In this document: one piece after another, positions 1 through 11,329 of the stretch | How the letters are laid out: each line of letters opens with the position of its first letter | Position numbering within the stretch: position 1 is the first letter of the stretch | Assembly: GCA_945643635.1 (NCBI GenBank) | Contig: CALZFC010000013.1 | Coordinates: forward strand, 1,748,501-1,812,500 | DNA: 64,000 nucleotides | DNA from: Allodiplogaster sudhausi | Lineage: Eukaryota > Nematoda > Chromadorea > Rhabditida > Diplogasteridae | Direction of reading: 5' to 3' | The notes under the pieces: generated by a model | What the model saw: the letters and a program-made list of their open reading frames with translations, nothing else | What the model was told of the DNA's origin: nothing | The model's database searches: none | Program-made: the position numbers and the translations under genes

Positions 1-1
1 C

Positions 2-2624
2 TCATCTGAGTTCGGACGATTTCAAGCATGGCGGGTTCACTTGAGCCAACAACGTGAGTAGTAATTTAAACAAGTAATAACAGTACCTCACTATTGAACA
101 TCGCAAGTCTTCTCTTCAGATCCTGCTCTGATGAGGGGTCTTTATTCCGACAGCAGCGATAGCGATGGTGCAATGGATGTGGATGTTGCTGACAATGGCA
201 ACATGGATGCCTCGTCTCTTCAAGAGGATGTTGAGGAGTTGGACGGCGACATATCTGCAACTGAGCTGGAGGAGGAGGACGATGAGAATGACGACTCGGA
301 AGCGCTCGAAGCTGATGATTCGACCAACTTCTGCGAAACGATTAGAGCCGAGATCCTCACCTCCACAAGCCGAATTGGAATAACAGAGTCGGAAACGGAT
401 AAAATGGTGGATCTGATTCGCCGTATCGCTAAGAACGTTCGAGCCATGAACGACTCCCATTTCGATCAGTTTATGGCGACACTGAACACCGTTGCTACAT
501 CATACAGAAGGAAGGCTGCGCTTCGACAAGAACAGGACTACATTGAACCTTTGCCTCGACAAATGGGGACGATGACTGTCCCCGTACGCGACTTGGATGG
601 GAAGCAGAGTCGTGTCGATCGACCGTGCAAGTTCTACATTGTCCCACTGAAGGATTCGATAGAAGCGGCCTTTCGGAACGTGGAATTTCAACAGGTTTAT
701 CGCTATTTTGTGTTACATTGAAGTATATAGAATCTGTATGCTTTTCAGGTGTTAGAAATGGAGCCATTCGGAAGGGGGAATTTCCTGTCTCCACTGGACG
801 GGCAACGGTTTCGTGACGCTACCTCCAGAACGAAGAAACCACTACTTCCGATTGTGGTATACCTCGATGACGTTTGCCCTGGAAGTGGTCTACGAAAGGC
901 GTCGTCTATCCACTCTCAAACCATGATGTTCTTCACTTTTTCCGGACTGAGACGGCATGCTTCGTGTCTACATAAATGGAAGTAAGTGTCAAAATGCTAA
1001 AATAAAAAAAGCAGTTCTTCAAGTAAATGCTTTAGGTTTCTCTACGCGACATCGTACGGGTCTGATCACAAGGCTTATGGCTACAAGCCTCTTCTAGAAA
1101 GCTTCAAGGTGCCGTAATATATTTGAAGTAAAATTTTTAAAAAAGCGTAAAAGTTGTAAATAAAGATCAACAATTAGTTTAACTTCTTAGGTAGAGTTGA
1201 ACGTACTCTACGAAAACGGAATCATGGTGTCGTGGAGAGGGCGAAGCGTTGTCGTCTACCCTTGGCTGCACTCGGTTCTTGGTGATAACCTGGCACTAAA
1301 CCAAGTCCGCCAGATGCAGACGTGCTTTTCCGGAGGTTTCCCTTGCCGTCACTGCTTGACCAACTACCGCGACTTTGGAGCCGTTCACCTAGAGAAGGAC
1401 TGCCAATTACGGACTTTGGCGTGGTCGGTTCCTTTGTCGTTGATCGGAGATAGGATGAATTTAAGCGATAACTTAAGGTATCAAGCGAACGGCCCTCCTG
1501 CTTTTGGCGTGATGGGGGATTCGCCACTCAACGGCATTACGGGATACCACGTGTCGGAGGATGCCTACTGTGATATCGCCCACGACTTGTACGAGGGCGA
1601 GAGCTGCCGTCTTCTAGGAGTGGTCATTCGGGCCATCATTCGGAATGGACTTCCGCTCAAGGATATCAACGATAAGTTATGTGCCTTTGCTACTGGGCGA
1701 GTCGACAGCAGCTGCACAATCAACCCAATCCCGGCCGATGTTTCGCAAGGTGACCCTGTGTCCGGGCAAAAGGCAGCCGACACAGCATTTCTCATTCGGC
1801 TCGTCCCATTTCTCTTCCCGTTGGACGTAATGGTTGCGGAACCTGAGATCCGGCTTCTGTTCCAGCGCTTTTCCGAGTTGAGTCGCCTTCTCTGCTCATT
1901 CGAGTTGACATCTGGCGACATTGATTTGGTACGTTCTACGGCCGAGGAATACGTGTCTCTTGCTTGGCGAGTTGTCCCTCTGGACATTCCGCCCTCTCGC
2001 GCAGCTGCAGCCCATTCGTCCAGGCCCATCTACAAGACGCACGCGTTGCTGCACTATGCAGCTGCGATTCGTTCTCTAGGGCCAGTTGGACAACTGAGTA
2101 CTCTGCAATTCGAGCAACTGAATGCGTACGTCAAGCGACGGTCCTACATTACAAGGAACTTCACGTGTCTGCCGTGCACGTTCGCAACTCACATCCAGCG
2201 CACTCTTTGGGCACTACGTCTTCAGAAGGAGGTGGAATTCGTTCCCGGAAAAGGAATCGAGCAACATCAAGTGTCAGCGCTCGCACGGGCAGTTCTGAAG
2301 GAACGACGGGTGAAGTGCACTCTCCTACTCCAGCATCACGGGACACTCTACAAGTCGGGAGACATCGTTTTGCTGAACAAGAGTAGCAGCTTTGTTCCTG
2401 CCCAGATCGATTGCTTCGCATTCACGGAACAAACATGGAAGATCGTTGCAAAGATCGGACATCCCGCTCGATTTGATGACAGCAGACAATGTTGCTTCTT
2501 CACCGCATCTGGAGCGATCACAACTGTCTTTTTCAAGGAACTTTTTGATCCACTGCCTCTTGACGGCTACCCCGAGGGAAATGAGACCGCTTTCATGCCA
2601 AGACACGCCCTCTGCCACTGCTAG
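2..2624 (+). CDS. CACTA/EnSpm-like transposase, 5' partial
   Basis: Model: join(<2..53, 120..694, 749..981, 1036..1108, 1191..2624), 788 visible codons plus stop. All junctions are GT-AG and keep frame. The gene starts upstream of the window. The first visible exon has a degenerate C2H2-like tail (FQAWRVHLSQQH). Residues about 30-90 are Asp/Glu-rich. The catalytic-like region follows: LPIVVYLDDVCPGSG (about 243-257), GDNLALNQV (about 342-350), the Cys-rich FPCRHC (about 361-366) and DIAHDLYEG (about 439-447). In metazoan CACTA-like proteins an aspartate in a 'D..HD.LEG' box and an 'LPL.LY.DD' box are, to my knowledge, the hallmark acidic sites. The last exon is 1434 bp and uninterrupted. The inferred role is excision and integration of the element. 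The reading frame is intact as far as visible, so the gene may be recent. A host gene derived from such a transposase is the alternative, but the linked second gene and subterminal repeats argue against it. Confidence 0.75.
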
Positions 2625-2649
2625 AATATTTTCGTTATTTTCTCTTAGC

Positions 2650-2655
2650 AATAAA
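2650..2655 (+). terminator. AATAAA polyadenylation signal of the transposase gene
   Basis: AATAAA lies 26 bases after the transposase stop codon and 120 bases before the next gene's ATG. The two genes are therefore probably separate transcription units or are separated by 3' end formation. Confidence 0.5.
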
Positions 2656-2775
2656 CAAATACTTTGATCTGAAGATCAATATTTCAATTTATCCCGTTAT
2701 TTACGACGGCTCACGAATATGTGATCATTTGCATGATTTATTTCCTAGTTAGTGTGATCTTTAGCGTTAGACCCA

Positions 2776-5762
2776 ATGCGTCTAACCATTCTGTTGGAAG
2801 CGGGTGCTCCTGAGCCCGAGTGTTTGGGCGAAGAGGACTGCTACTTCGAGACCATTGCACAAGTCAAGCAATATGTGAGTACACGGACTGGCTCCCCTCT
2901 GACAAATGTCAGGCTGCAGCTCAACACTCCTCAGCGTATGATAGACGTTCACCCCTCTCAAGTTGTTGCGGCGCCACACGCACATTACATAGCAACAGGA
3001 AGCTTACTCGAGGTTTACCGATTGCCTATCTCTCTAAATGAGTATATTTTTACGTGGATCACTTCTCAGAGTCCGGCAACTTCGACTACGATGAACAGCC
3101 AGGAGCTATCCCTCTCGATTTCTTCCACATTCCTGGCAAAAAATGAGTCCCTTTCGCCAACCAATCCGACTGCGCTCTCGTGGGAGAAAAACGCAGTTTT
3201 TCCTGATGATACTCGAGCGGAGCAAGGTTATACTAAAATGAATGCTCATATCTTAGATTCATGAATTTTCAGTTGATGTTGAAGATGCTAACCCTTGTGA
3301 GAGAGAAGTCGACAAAGATCGCGATCTTGAAGAGCTTGGAGGTAAATCATACTCAGATTGTAAGCGCAGCTAGTAATTCATTTAATTTACTTAGCGATTT
3401 CTCATCCCTCGACACCTCAAGTTCGCTCGGAGTCACCGTTGGTCAGAACTCCCTCGGCAGTTCCAGATCGGACGATGTACACAGGCAGGCCTTTAAATTT
3501 CTGTTTAGTAAACTGCACTTTTGTCTGTTGTATCCTTTAGTATGCAAGCAAAACTCGGCGCAAGCAGATTTCTAATTAATTTTCCTTTTAAACAAGTAAA
3601 CGTATGCGTTTAAGACCCCTTCTACCATCGTCTGAACCAGCGCCTTTTGAAATGCAGCTTTGAGAAGTTATTGGTTGGCAAGCAAGGAGCTCCATTCCTC
3701 AAGAGGCTACAAGATGACCCGTCGTATGACATTTCGGACGACAGGGTTGGCCGCTGCCTGCTTACGAGAAGGATCGCCGACTTTCTGCTGACATACGCTG
3801 ACACGCTAGTTTTCAACTCTTGAACAACTGATATTTTACCGCACTTTTTTAGCAGAGAAAAACCATCCCCGAAAGAGACGCGGAGCTTCGTTACGCATCT
3901 ATTCGCAGGATACCCCAACTGTTCTATAGTTAGCAACCTTTTTTTCTACACAACAGTTTTTAACTGAATGAAGATCATTATGAAATTTGAAAGACTCGAT
4001 AACGCATTGCTAGTTACCTGAATTTTCTCTGATGTAACTACAGAAAGCATTTCAGGATGCCTTCATCGACAGCCACAAGGGACTTGTCGAATGCCGCGTT
4101 AGGCGGGTCAGATCTCTTCTTGGAAAAAGAAGCTTGCTATCACAGCCCATCAGAGAGTACAAGAAGAAAGCAGGCAGCCGAGAGTGGCTTGCTTCTTCGG
4201 ATAACGAGGAGGAGAGAGAAACTGACGATCATTTAAATGTCAGTTAAAGCTCTACAAGATACTGTTATATTTTGAAAATTAAAGGCATTACAAAACCTTT
4301 TGTTTAAGCGAATTAACAACTTGATACACGGCTCTGTCGAGCACCTCGAACTCCTTAAGCAGAAGAGGTTTTTGTCTCTCGAGTCTTTAAAGTTATACAG
4401 ATATTTCATTTTGTCATATATAAGAGAGTCTTTAGATTAAAATGTAAAATTCTACTACTAGTAGCAGCTCTCTCACAAATGGCGATATATAATTTTTTTT
4501 AGAAACTGTCGTATACGCTTTTGCCAGAACAATCCTCCGCGAGCAACAATGACACGTTACTCCTTCTACGCGCAGTCCCGTTACGTATGTGATTTTTTAT
4601 TTGTCGGATTTTGTTTTACATTTAAATAATTTGTCTATACTTACATGAGTTATTTCTTGCTCTATGGCTTGAGTTTAGAACAAAATTTTTGGAATTCACA
4701 TTAGACAAATATACTTTTGAATTTGCTTGCAGATTGTCGATGACTTCATCGCGTCAAAGTGCGCTTCCGCGGGAGACTTTCCACGGAGATTGCAAGAGAA
4801 GATTGCGCCGGCAATGTCTCAGCGTGCCCTGCGCGTAATATCCGAAGCGAAGAGAAGATCTCTTGTTGAAGCGAACGCCTTCCCGCCTGGAACAAATGGT
4901 TCGGTATTCTCAACCTTATAAAGTTTTGAGTTATCGAAAAAAATGCATCCATGTGTACTAAGTATTTATCTTTGTAACCCAGGTTCAATTGTATTTCCAA
5001 ACTATTCATCGAACTGTTAAAAAGAGAATAATTGTATGCCTCAGATTTCGCTACATTCGAGTTCTTACTCAACATGCTGGCACTGTTCGAGCATACAGAC
5101 AAAAAGAAGAAGCCATCTCGTGTCAAGTTCGTCTACAATCGCTTCCTGGTCCGTTATTTATTACAATTCAAATTCCCAATCAATATCTACCTATTGCTTA
5201 TAAGTTAAGTGACATTAGTTTCCTGTTGCCTTTTTCTTATCTTGTGAGTGAAAAGGAGCGAGAAAGAGAGACGATACAGCGAGAGGAGTGTAAACTATGC
5301 TGCTTAGGCACATCATTCTGCGTCGTCGGCTCTTGATCAACTCAAGAATGAGGGCATCCGGCAGCCGGTGATAGTCGCATACGGTGATGTCTCTGCCAAG
5401 TTCATCATCGCTCTTGAGGGAGTCGATGTAACCGTCAGTCATGTTTTGTTAAAAAAAAAAGTTGAAATGTAATTTTAACAAATTAAAAAAATTTAATTTT
5501 AACAAATTAAAAAAAATTCTTATACTCATAGCTTTTTTATTTATTTTTTACCTGCTTTATAATACGCATGCTGCAGGTTTCTGGAGACCTTGCCCATGCG
5601 CTTCTCTCCTACCTCGCTTGCTTCTGGTTGTTCGACCTCGAGTACCCACACGAAGTGAAACAAGAGCTGTCCCTTCTTGCGAATCTGCTCGGCATTCCGG
5701 AGCCCATGTCAAGAGATGCAGGGCTCATCTACCGCAAGTTGGAGGCCATTATGGCCGAATAG
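2776..5762 (+). CDS. second gene of the CACTA-like element, multi-exon, function unknown
   Basis: Proposed exons: 2776..3012, 3072..3226, 3273..3341, 3395..3502, 3615..3808, 3853..3928, 4044..4238, 4285..4391, 4503..4584, 4733..4898, 5045..5148, 5308..5433, 5577..5762. The start ATG opens a ubiquitin-like N-terminus (MRLTILLEAG, about residues 1-80). Later exons read as ordinary protein: RLLKCSFEKLLVG, KETRSFVTHLFAGYPNC (like the 'PT..E...va..iv..yP.L' segment of SAMD3-like proteins that I recall beside such transposases in other animals), FQDAFIDSHKGLVECRVRR, and a hydrophobic C-terminus ending LEAIMAE. Most junctions keep phase with GT-AG sites. Two do not: the frame shifts at an A6 run near 3141-3146, and exons 3615-3808 and 3853-3928 are out of phase. 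These are either sequence errors or early decay. The function is not known to me; co-mobilisation with the transposase is inferred from linkage. Confidence 0.55.
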
Positions 5763-6297
5763 AGGCCAGTCTGATCTCATTAGATCACATTTTTTTGTTG
5801 ACTCTTACATCTGAAAATTTTCTTTTACTTGAGTTTATTTCACTTGAGAACATTCTTTCATCTTAGTAAAAGATTGTTTCATTTTTTAACTTGCTTTCAT
5901 GCTATACGTTTCTTTCATTTTAGAACTATCGAATTTTTATTTCCAAGATTCATTCAGAAAGTAACTGGTAACATAGACATATCCTTCTAAGAAAAACAGT
6001 CTTTACAGAATGTATTAATTCTTGTCGTTTTATGACCAGTAACTCAATTTTATCATGATTAAGTAGCCCAAATTCATTTAACTCGGCGCGGTTATCTTGT
6101 AAGTGTGTTAGTTGTTACTGTTTCCTTGTGAATGTGTTGAGTTGTTACTGTAATCTTTTGAAGGTCTCACTAACTTAATGAATAATTCTTCTTGTTATTA
6201 AATGCCAGTGGCATGCATAATAGTAAATGAATCACTAATTCGAAGAATGGATGAAGGGGGAGGGAGAGCAAAAGGGGCGGAGCTAACGGTGGGAGCA

Positions 6298-6525
6298 TGT
6301 CACAATTTATGTGCTGCCGCCTAATTGTGACATGCAATGTCACATTTTTGCTGGGATACGCTGCCCTCCACCGCTCGAAAATTGTGACATGGCGCGTCAC
6401 ATTTCTGTTTCACTGGAGGTCACAATTTTTTGGAACATAAATTGTGACATGGGGTGGAACACATATGTACCGAAGTAAAATCGGTACATTATTGTGACAT
6501 CAAATTGTGACATCCCGTGTCACAT
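6298..6525. repeat. subterminal TGTGACAT/ATGTCACA repeat cluster
   Basis: The 8-mer TGTGACAT or its complement, allowing one mismatch, occurs at about 6298, 6325, 6337, 6382, 6393, 6418, 6442, 6492, 6505 and 6516. It is usually inside ATTGTGACAT and appears in both orientations. A small hairpin, TGTACCGA (6466-6473) with TCGGTACA (6481-6488), lies inside the cluster. In CACTA elements such arrays bind the element's own DNA-binding protein; that role here is inference. Confidence 0.7.
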
Positions 6526-6540
6526 CGTTTTCTGTGTGTA

Positions 6541-6991
6541 ACTAAGATTATTCTAATCAATTCCGCAATTACTTTGGCTAATCAACGCAACCTCGTGCAA
6601 TACAATTATATTGATACGCGTCGTGTGCAATCTGCCGGTCTCGAAAAAATAACCAATTTGCAAATAATTTAATTTATCATCTTAAAAATGTTCTATTAAA
6701 AATTGAGAACATAAAAAGAAAGCAGCGGGTGTAACAGTTTTAAAAGAATCAAAATGAGCGCTCAATAACAATGGAAAAAAGGCATGCAGCTATGATGTTG
6801 ATAAAGAATTTGATTAAATACACACATTTTAGCTCAATCCCTTTTCTCACGGATTCTTTGAGTGCTTCGATGGAGTTTGAGTTTTTTTTTGCGAGTAGCG
6901 TAAGATTGTTGCTATTGGTGAAATCAACCATAACTTGTGTGCTGTTTCAAAAGGTTATTATAGTACGTTTTTTGCTGATTTTTCAAGTATA
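6541..6991. other. AT-rich spacer with one copy of the R2 repeat
   Basis: No coding signal. The stretch at 6612-6660 (GTGCAATCTGCCGGTCTCG and flanks) matches the R2-type repeats at 22027-22080 and 50368-50420. This is the first copy of the complex repeats that fill the rest of the window. Confidence 0.45.
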
Positions 6992-7464
6992 CAGTACCGC
7001 TCAACATTTCTGGTACATATATTAATTATATTAATATAAATAATTTCAATTGATTTTTCAGCGCTCATGGCGCATTTCAACGTAGTTTTCTGTACAAACT
7101 AGACTAATTCGATGCAGATAAATACGTTGGAAACATTAGTTTCTCAAAGAAAGTAGACACTGACGAGAAAATTCATGTTTTAGTCCGAAATCCATTTGAA
7201 AATGCAGCGCAATTGCCCATTTAGTGCAGCGCAATTGCGCTGCATATTTCAAATAATTTCAGGCTAAAACATGAATTTTCTCGTCAGTGTCTACTTTTTT
7301 TGAGAAACTAATGTTTCCAACGTATTTATCTGCATCGAATTAGTCTAGTTTATACAGAAAACTACGTTGAAATGCGCCATGAGCGCTGAAAAATCAATTG
7401 AAATTATTTATATTAATATAATTAATATAATTAATATATGTACCAGAAATGTTGGGCGGTACTG
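6992..7464. mobile_element. 473 bp near-palindromic MITE with TA duplications
   Basis: The left arm (6992 to about 7215) reads on the other strand as the right arm (about 7228-7464) with few mismatches, including CAGTACCGC at the left end and GCGGTACTG at the right. Both ends are flanked by TA (6990-6991 and 7465-7466). The centre carries GCGCAATTGC motifs. CAGT-type ends and TA duplications fit a Tc1/mariner-derived foldback MITE. There is no coding capacity, so it would be moved by a transposase in trans. Confidence 0.8.
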
Positions 7465-8052
7465 TACATAACTGCAAACGTAAACAAGACGCTGACAGTT
7501 GAAGAGAAGAGACTGCAATGGAAAGAACCTAATAACATAAGAAGATGCAAAGACGCAAAAACTATGAATTTATGGCAAAATAATGACTGCTTTAATATGA
7601 GCTAACAACGGTTAAGATGAAGGAAACAGTCTGAAATGATCATGCATGAAATATGTAAAAGAGACAAGAAAGCAATCCACCGTGTCCATCACTCGCTAGC
7701 AAACAAAATTAATTGTAAGCGGAAAAAATATGAAGTAAAAAAGAGGATATTTTATTTTGCTCTTGCAAAAATAAATACCTTTAATTAATATGAGAAAAAT
7801 AACTCAATATAGAAATGCTGATACCCCGACATGTTGATGGCTTCTATCAGAGGAAAGTATTGCGATGTTCGCCATAGGAATGCAGCGAAGTTTGCTCCCA
7901 CAACATAACATATGAATTATTTATTCGGCTCTTTGTTTGAGCTAATGAGACATTTTATGCTAACCGTTGGGCTTGGGGAGATGAAAATATTGATTTAGAT
8001 ATTTCCTGACTATGAAAGAATTGAAAGGCGAGCCAGTAAGGGGAAGAGATTG
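7465..8052. other. AT-rich spacer, nothing recognised
   Basis: I see no gene-like reading frame, RNA gene or duplicated element. It ends where the first long GA microsatellite begins. Confidence 0.5.
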
Positions 8053-8094
8053 TGAGAGAGAGAGAGAGAAAGAGAGAGAGAGGGAGAGGGAGAT

Positions 8095-8125
<31 letters not shown>

Positions 8126-8126
8126 A

Positions 8127-8173
<47 letters not shown>
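8053..8173. repeat. (GA)n microsatellite
   Basis: Nearly pure GA dinucleotide with occasional GGGA or GACA variants. Long frames of Arg-Glu repeats across it are an effect of composition, not genes. Confidence 0.9.
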
Positions 8174-8174
<1 letters not shown>

Positions 8175-8335
8175 CAATTATCTCGCCGTAAGGGTCAAGC
8201 TGTTGCCCAAGTTGGGAGAGACCATTTCACTCGATCATCGATCATCTTCAGAATTCGGCCATGTCATGAGGAGACGCGCAATCAGGGGGAACCAGTCAGT
8301 CTATTAGATTGGGGTGGAGGTGGAGGGAGAGAGCG

Positions 8336-8346
8336 GAGGGTGAGAG

Positions 8347-8382
<36 letters not shown>

Positions 8383-8417
8383 GAGAGAGGATAAAAGGGA
8401 AAGAGAGCGAGATATTG

Positions 8418-8457
<40 letters not shown>

Positions 8458-8520
8458 TGGGAGAGAGGATAAAAGGGAAAGAGAGCGAGATATTGGGGAG
8501 AGAACGAGAGAGCGAGAGAA
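8336..8520. repeat. GA-rich tract with an 80-bp tandem duplication
   Basis: The block GGATAAAAGGGAAAGAGAGC followed by GAGATATTGGGGAGAGA occurs at about 8388 and again at about 8467, separated by pure GA. Confidence 0.7.
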
Positions 8521-8737
8521 ACTGGCCTTGCATATGTTCTAACTGGGGAAGAAATGAAAAGAATGGAAGACCCTTCATCATCAACGCTGCTTTATCTCTT
8601 CTTCTTCTTCTTCTTTTTTGAGATCGCGGCAATTCCTACATAGTGGAAAAGAGAGGTCAATTAGACACGGGCCGTGTTTTATGGATGGTTAAGGACACCC
8701 ACCCCAGTCTACCATACCATTACTCTTCAGCCATAAG

Positions 8738-9315
8738 CAGTTGGGCCGGCCCGGCCCGGCCCGGCCCGGGCCGGCCCGCGGGCCGAGCCGGCCCAATTTC
8801 AAAGGGCCCCGGGCCGGGCCGGGCCGGGCCCAAAAAAGGTGGGCCGGCCCGCAGGCCCGTTTGGGCCCGATAAGCACACGATGTCGTCCAGTCAGGACGA
8901 CTGGTGGCATATGAAATCAAAACTTCCCTCACATATTAATTTTTCTTTTCTAAAATATTTACTACTGTACTTTAAAATGAATCTTCGTTGCATGAAATTC
9001 TTCCTGTGAAGAATATTCATACCGCGCCGAGCAGGACACTCCTCCTGCAGCACTACAAGGGCTGAACGTCTATACATATGTATATTCTTTATGATACCCC
9101 TTGGTTATTTTGAAAGGCAGTGACTTCTCGGTTCTCTCTCGGGTTGTGCTTCATTTTCTAATCTGCGAAAACATATTCTTGAGAAGCGGTAATGAATTTT
9201 CGCTCTGATAAACTATTTTTAACTCTCTCGCTGTCTCTGTCTCGCTCTCTTCTCTCTCTCTCTCTTCTTTCCATCTCTCTCTCTTCTAAAATTTTTGGGC
9301 CATTTACCGGCTCTG
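8738..9315. mobile_element. non-autonomous hAT element, 578 bp, in unit A
   Basis: The insertion is flanked by the exact 8-bp duplication GCCATAAG (8730-8737 and 9316-9323). The matching place in unit B (about 24660-24685) reads straight through. The left end begins CAGTTGGGCCGGCCC and continues as GGCC-rich DNA to about 8875. The right end, read outward on the minus strand, is CAGAGCCGGTAAATGGCCC followed by AAAAATTTT. That resembles the end of the complete hAT element at 37357 (CAGAGGTGCTAACGGGCCC, then AAAAATTTT). It has no open frame and so would depend on a hAT transposase made elsewhere. Confidence 0.75.
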
Positions 9316-9541
9316 GCCATAAGGGGTCCATAAAGGGTTCTTGGACTTTTCCTCTCTCTCTCTGTCTCTCTTTCTCTGTCTCTGTCTCTGTCTCTCTCTC
9401 TGTGTCTCTCTCTCTTTCTCCCCTCTCTCTCCCCCACTTTCTCTCACCTTCTGTGCCCGCCTGCTGATCCCTTTGATTAAGCCAACAAACAAGCGCCGCT
9501 TGCGCGAAGAGACTCAAAAAGCTGCTCAAACTGATCTCCCG

Positions 9542-9583
<42 letters not shown>

Positions 9584-9700
9584 GTTTTTCTCTCTCTGTC
9601 TTTCTCTCTCTCCCTCTCTCTCTCTTTCTCTCTCTTTCCCTCTCTCTCTCTCTCTTCTCTCTCGTTCTCCACTCGTTCTCTCTCCTCATCGCGCTACTGT
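9226..9700. repeat. (CT)n microsatellite tracts of unit A
   Basis: Long pyrimidine tracts (9226-9285, 9350-9470, 9538-9690). The unique stretch between them (9470-9535) matches unit B at about 24815-24890. Confidence 0.85.
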
Positions 9701-9989
9701 GACCTTTTTAATAAAAGGGCAAGATCAGCGACAAGATGTGCGGGAAACAGAGAGACAGAGAGAGAGAGGTTGAGAGAGAGAGAGGGAGGAGAGATGAGAA
9801 AGAGAAAGAGAAAGCAAGAGAGAGAGAAAGAAAGAGAGAGGAATCTCTTTGGGTTGTTGCCAAAACATATGAGACACCTGCCGCATTGCTGATGGTGAAA
9901 TATTACGAAAACAAGGCGAATCGCTCATCTGCATATGAGCTAGAGAAAGAAATAGCAGGAGATTCCAATGAAAACGAAGCGAAAATTGG

Positions 9990-11100
9990 AACTGCTACTT
10001 ATGATCAAAGATCAAGATCTAGCGATTTTAATGATTTTAAACAAGAAGAAAAAAAAATCATATAAAACGATCAGCAATATGGAATGGAATAGTTACAACA
10101 ACAACAAAAAAAAACATTAAATAGAGCACTGAGCGATTCAAAATGATAGCGTAGGAAATGGTAGCATTTCAGTTGGGCTGTCCGTGGAAAAATCGAAGAC
10201 TTCAAAAATTAAAATATTAAAAAAATTTATATGCCTGCGCTTATTCTCACTCACAACAGGGATGAATCCGTCCTGATGACGAGGCCACGGACAACTTTTG
10301 CTCTGTATTACTTCTGACAAAAATAGTACATGTATTAAATACCTTTGAATACAATTTCTTACTATATTAATTTTATTGTATTTAAGCGTATCACTCAAGA
10401 AGTTAGCAAATTACATGAGAAGGCACTCGAAATTATGCAAGCCAGCGCGAGGAAAAGCACCGGGTTCCGTCGATCGATCACTTCCAGGAAATACAAAGAA
10501 AAAAAAGAGAAATTGCGCTTGGAACACGGCTTCAACTACATATAGAATTGTGCTTGCATTTTTTAAGCAATTCATAAACAATGGTCAGCGAGACGGAATC
10601 GTAGATTTGCAACAATAAAAAAAATAATTTAAAATAGAATTCAACGATTATAGATGTTAAAGCGTTGGAAACGATCGTATTTTAATTGACTTCTCCGAGC
10701 AAAAATCATTGGAATCTCTTCGCCCTCACCATCAGGGATGCTTCAGAAAGTGAACTCAATTCATCCATCATTCAGAGCAATGTTAATCTCTGTCTCCAAG
10801 CCCCACTTGCTGTCTGTCTTCTCATTGTAAAATAAATATATATGCCTGTGTTTTATATAATTTTGATTAACTTTTTTTTTAATATGTGTATGAGCTATGC
10901 TGCAGGTAGCGAACTAACACTCGCAATTATAGGAGCGGGCGCAAGAAAAAGCACCGGGTTCGCTCGATGGATCGCTTCCAGAGAAATACAAATAGAAAAA
11001 GAAGATTTAAAATATGCGCAAAGAACAACCTTCTTTTCAGAGATTTTGCTTCGTTGTTTTTTTCGATTACTGGCTATTAGTGGTTACATTCTGTATAGGT
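9990..11100 (+). repeat. R1 complex repeat, two copies
   Basis: The R1 repeat has ordered conserved blocks: a GATCAAAGATC block (about 10004), an AAACAACGATCAGCAATA-like block (10063), CGATTATA(A/G)ATGTTAAAGC (10646), and a GC-richer block GCGAGGAAAAGCACCGGGTT followed by CGATCGATC. The last block is seen at about 10446 and 10940. The same blocks recur at 26 kb, 41 kb, 51-52 kb and 61-62 kb, always on this strand. No conserved coding frame is apparent. Confidence 0.7.
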
Positions 11101-11329
11101 AGGTGTTATTTCTCTACCGTAACCGAGCGTATCTATTTCCACCCTATCTTTGATCGAGGGCTTTCAGGTACCTTCAGGGGGATGTAGGAGTTTGCTTAAG
11201 CGTTCCTTCGCGGTGTGAAATGAGCGAATTGGGCGAGCGAATTGCCGCATAAATCGTTCGACGCGCATTCGGAAGCAATCAGAGTGGCCATTCACATGCT
11301 TCATCAGGCTGGCCGGGGTATAGTCATGA

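Larger units (their letters stand above)
1..6540 (+). mobile_element. CACTA/EnSpm-like DNA transposon, 3' part, two genes
   Basis: Two consecutive plus-strand genes, a transposase (2-2624) and a second gene (2776-5762), are followed by a cluster of short TGTGACAT repeats at 6298-6525. CACTA elements usually have this layout: two genes and subterminal arrays of a short motif. The 5' end lies outside the window, so terminal inverted repeats and target duplication cannot be checked. The 3' end is probably close to 6530-6540, where the motif cluster stops (ctgtgtg), but I cannot fix the base. The superfamily call rests on the transposase motifs described under that gene. Confidence 0.6.

Noticed and set aside
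1565..2029. 154-codon minus-strand frame within the transposase exon
   Set aside because: A shadow of the real plus-strand coding exon, which carries the transposase motifs.
8052..8621. Long open frame of Arg-Glu repeats (and many Ser-Leu frames elsewhere, for example 15522-16034, 18930-19637, 22102-22692)
   Set aside because: These are translations of (GA)n/(CT)n microsatellites, which contain no stop codons in any frame. Length says nothing about coding, and copies in units A and B do not keep the frame.
8643..8932. Gly/Pro/Arg/Ala-rich frames over the GGCC tract
   Set aside because: Produced by GGGCCGGCCC repeats at the hAT end; no start or splice context.
9990..11100. R1 repeat as a CRISPR array or tRNA cluster
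   Set aside because: The unit is 500-600 bp with irregular spacing, there are no short identical repeats with unique spacers, and no cloverleaf can be drawn.
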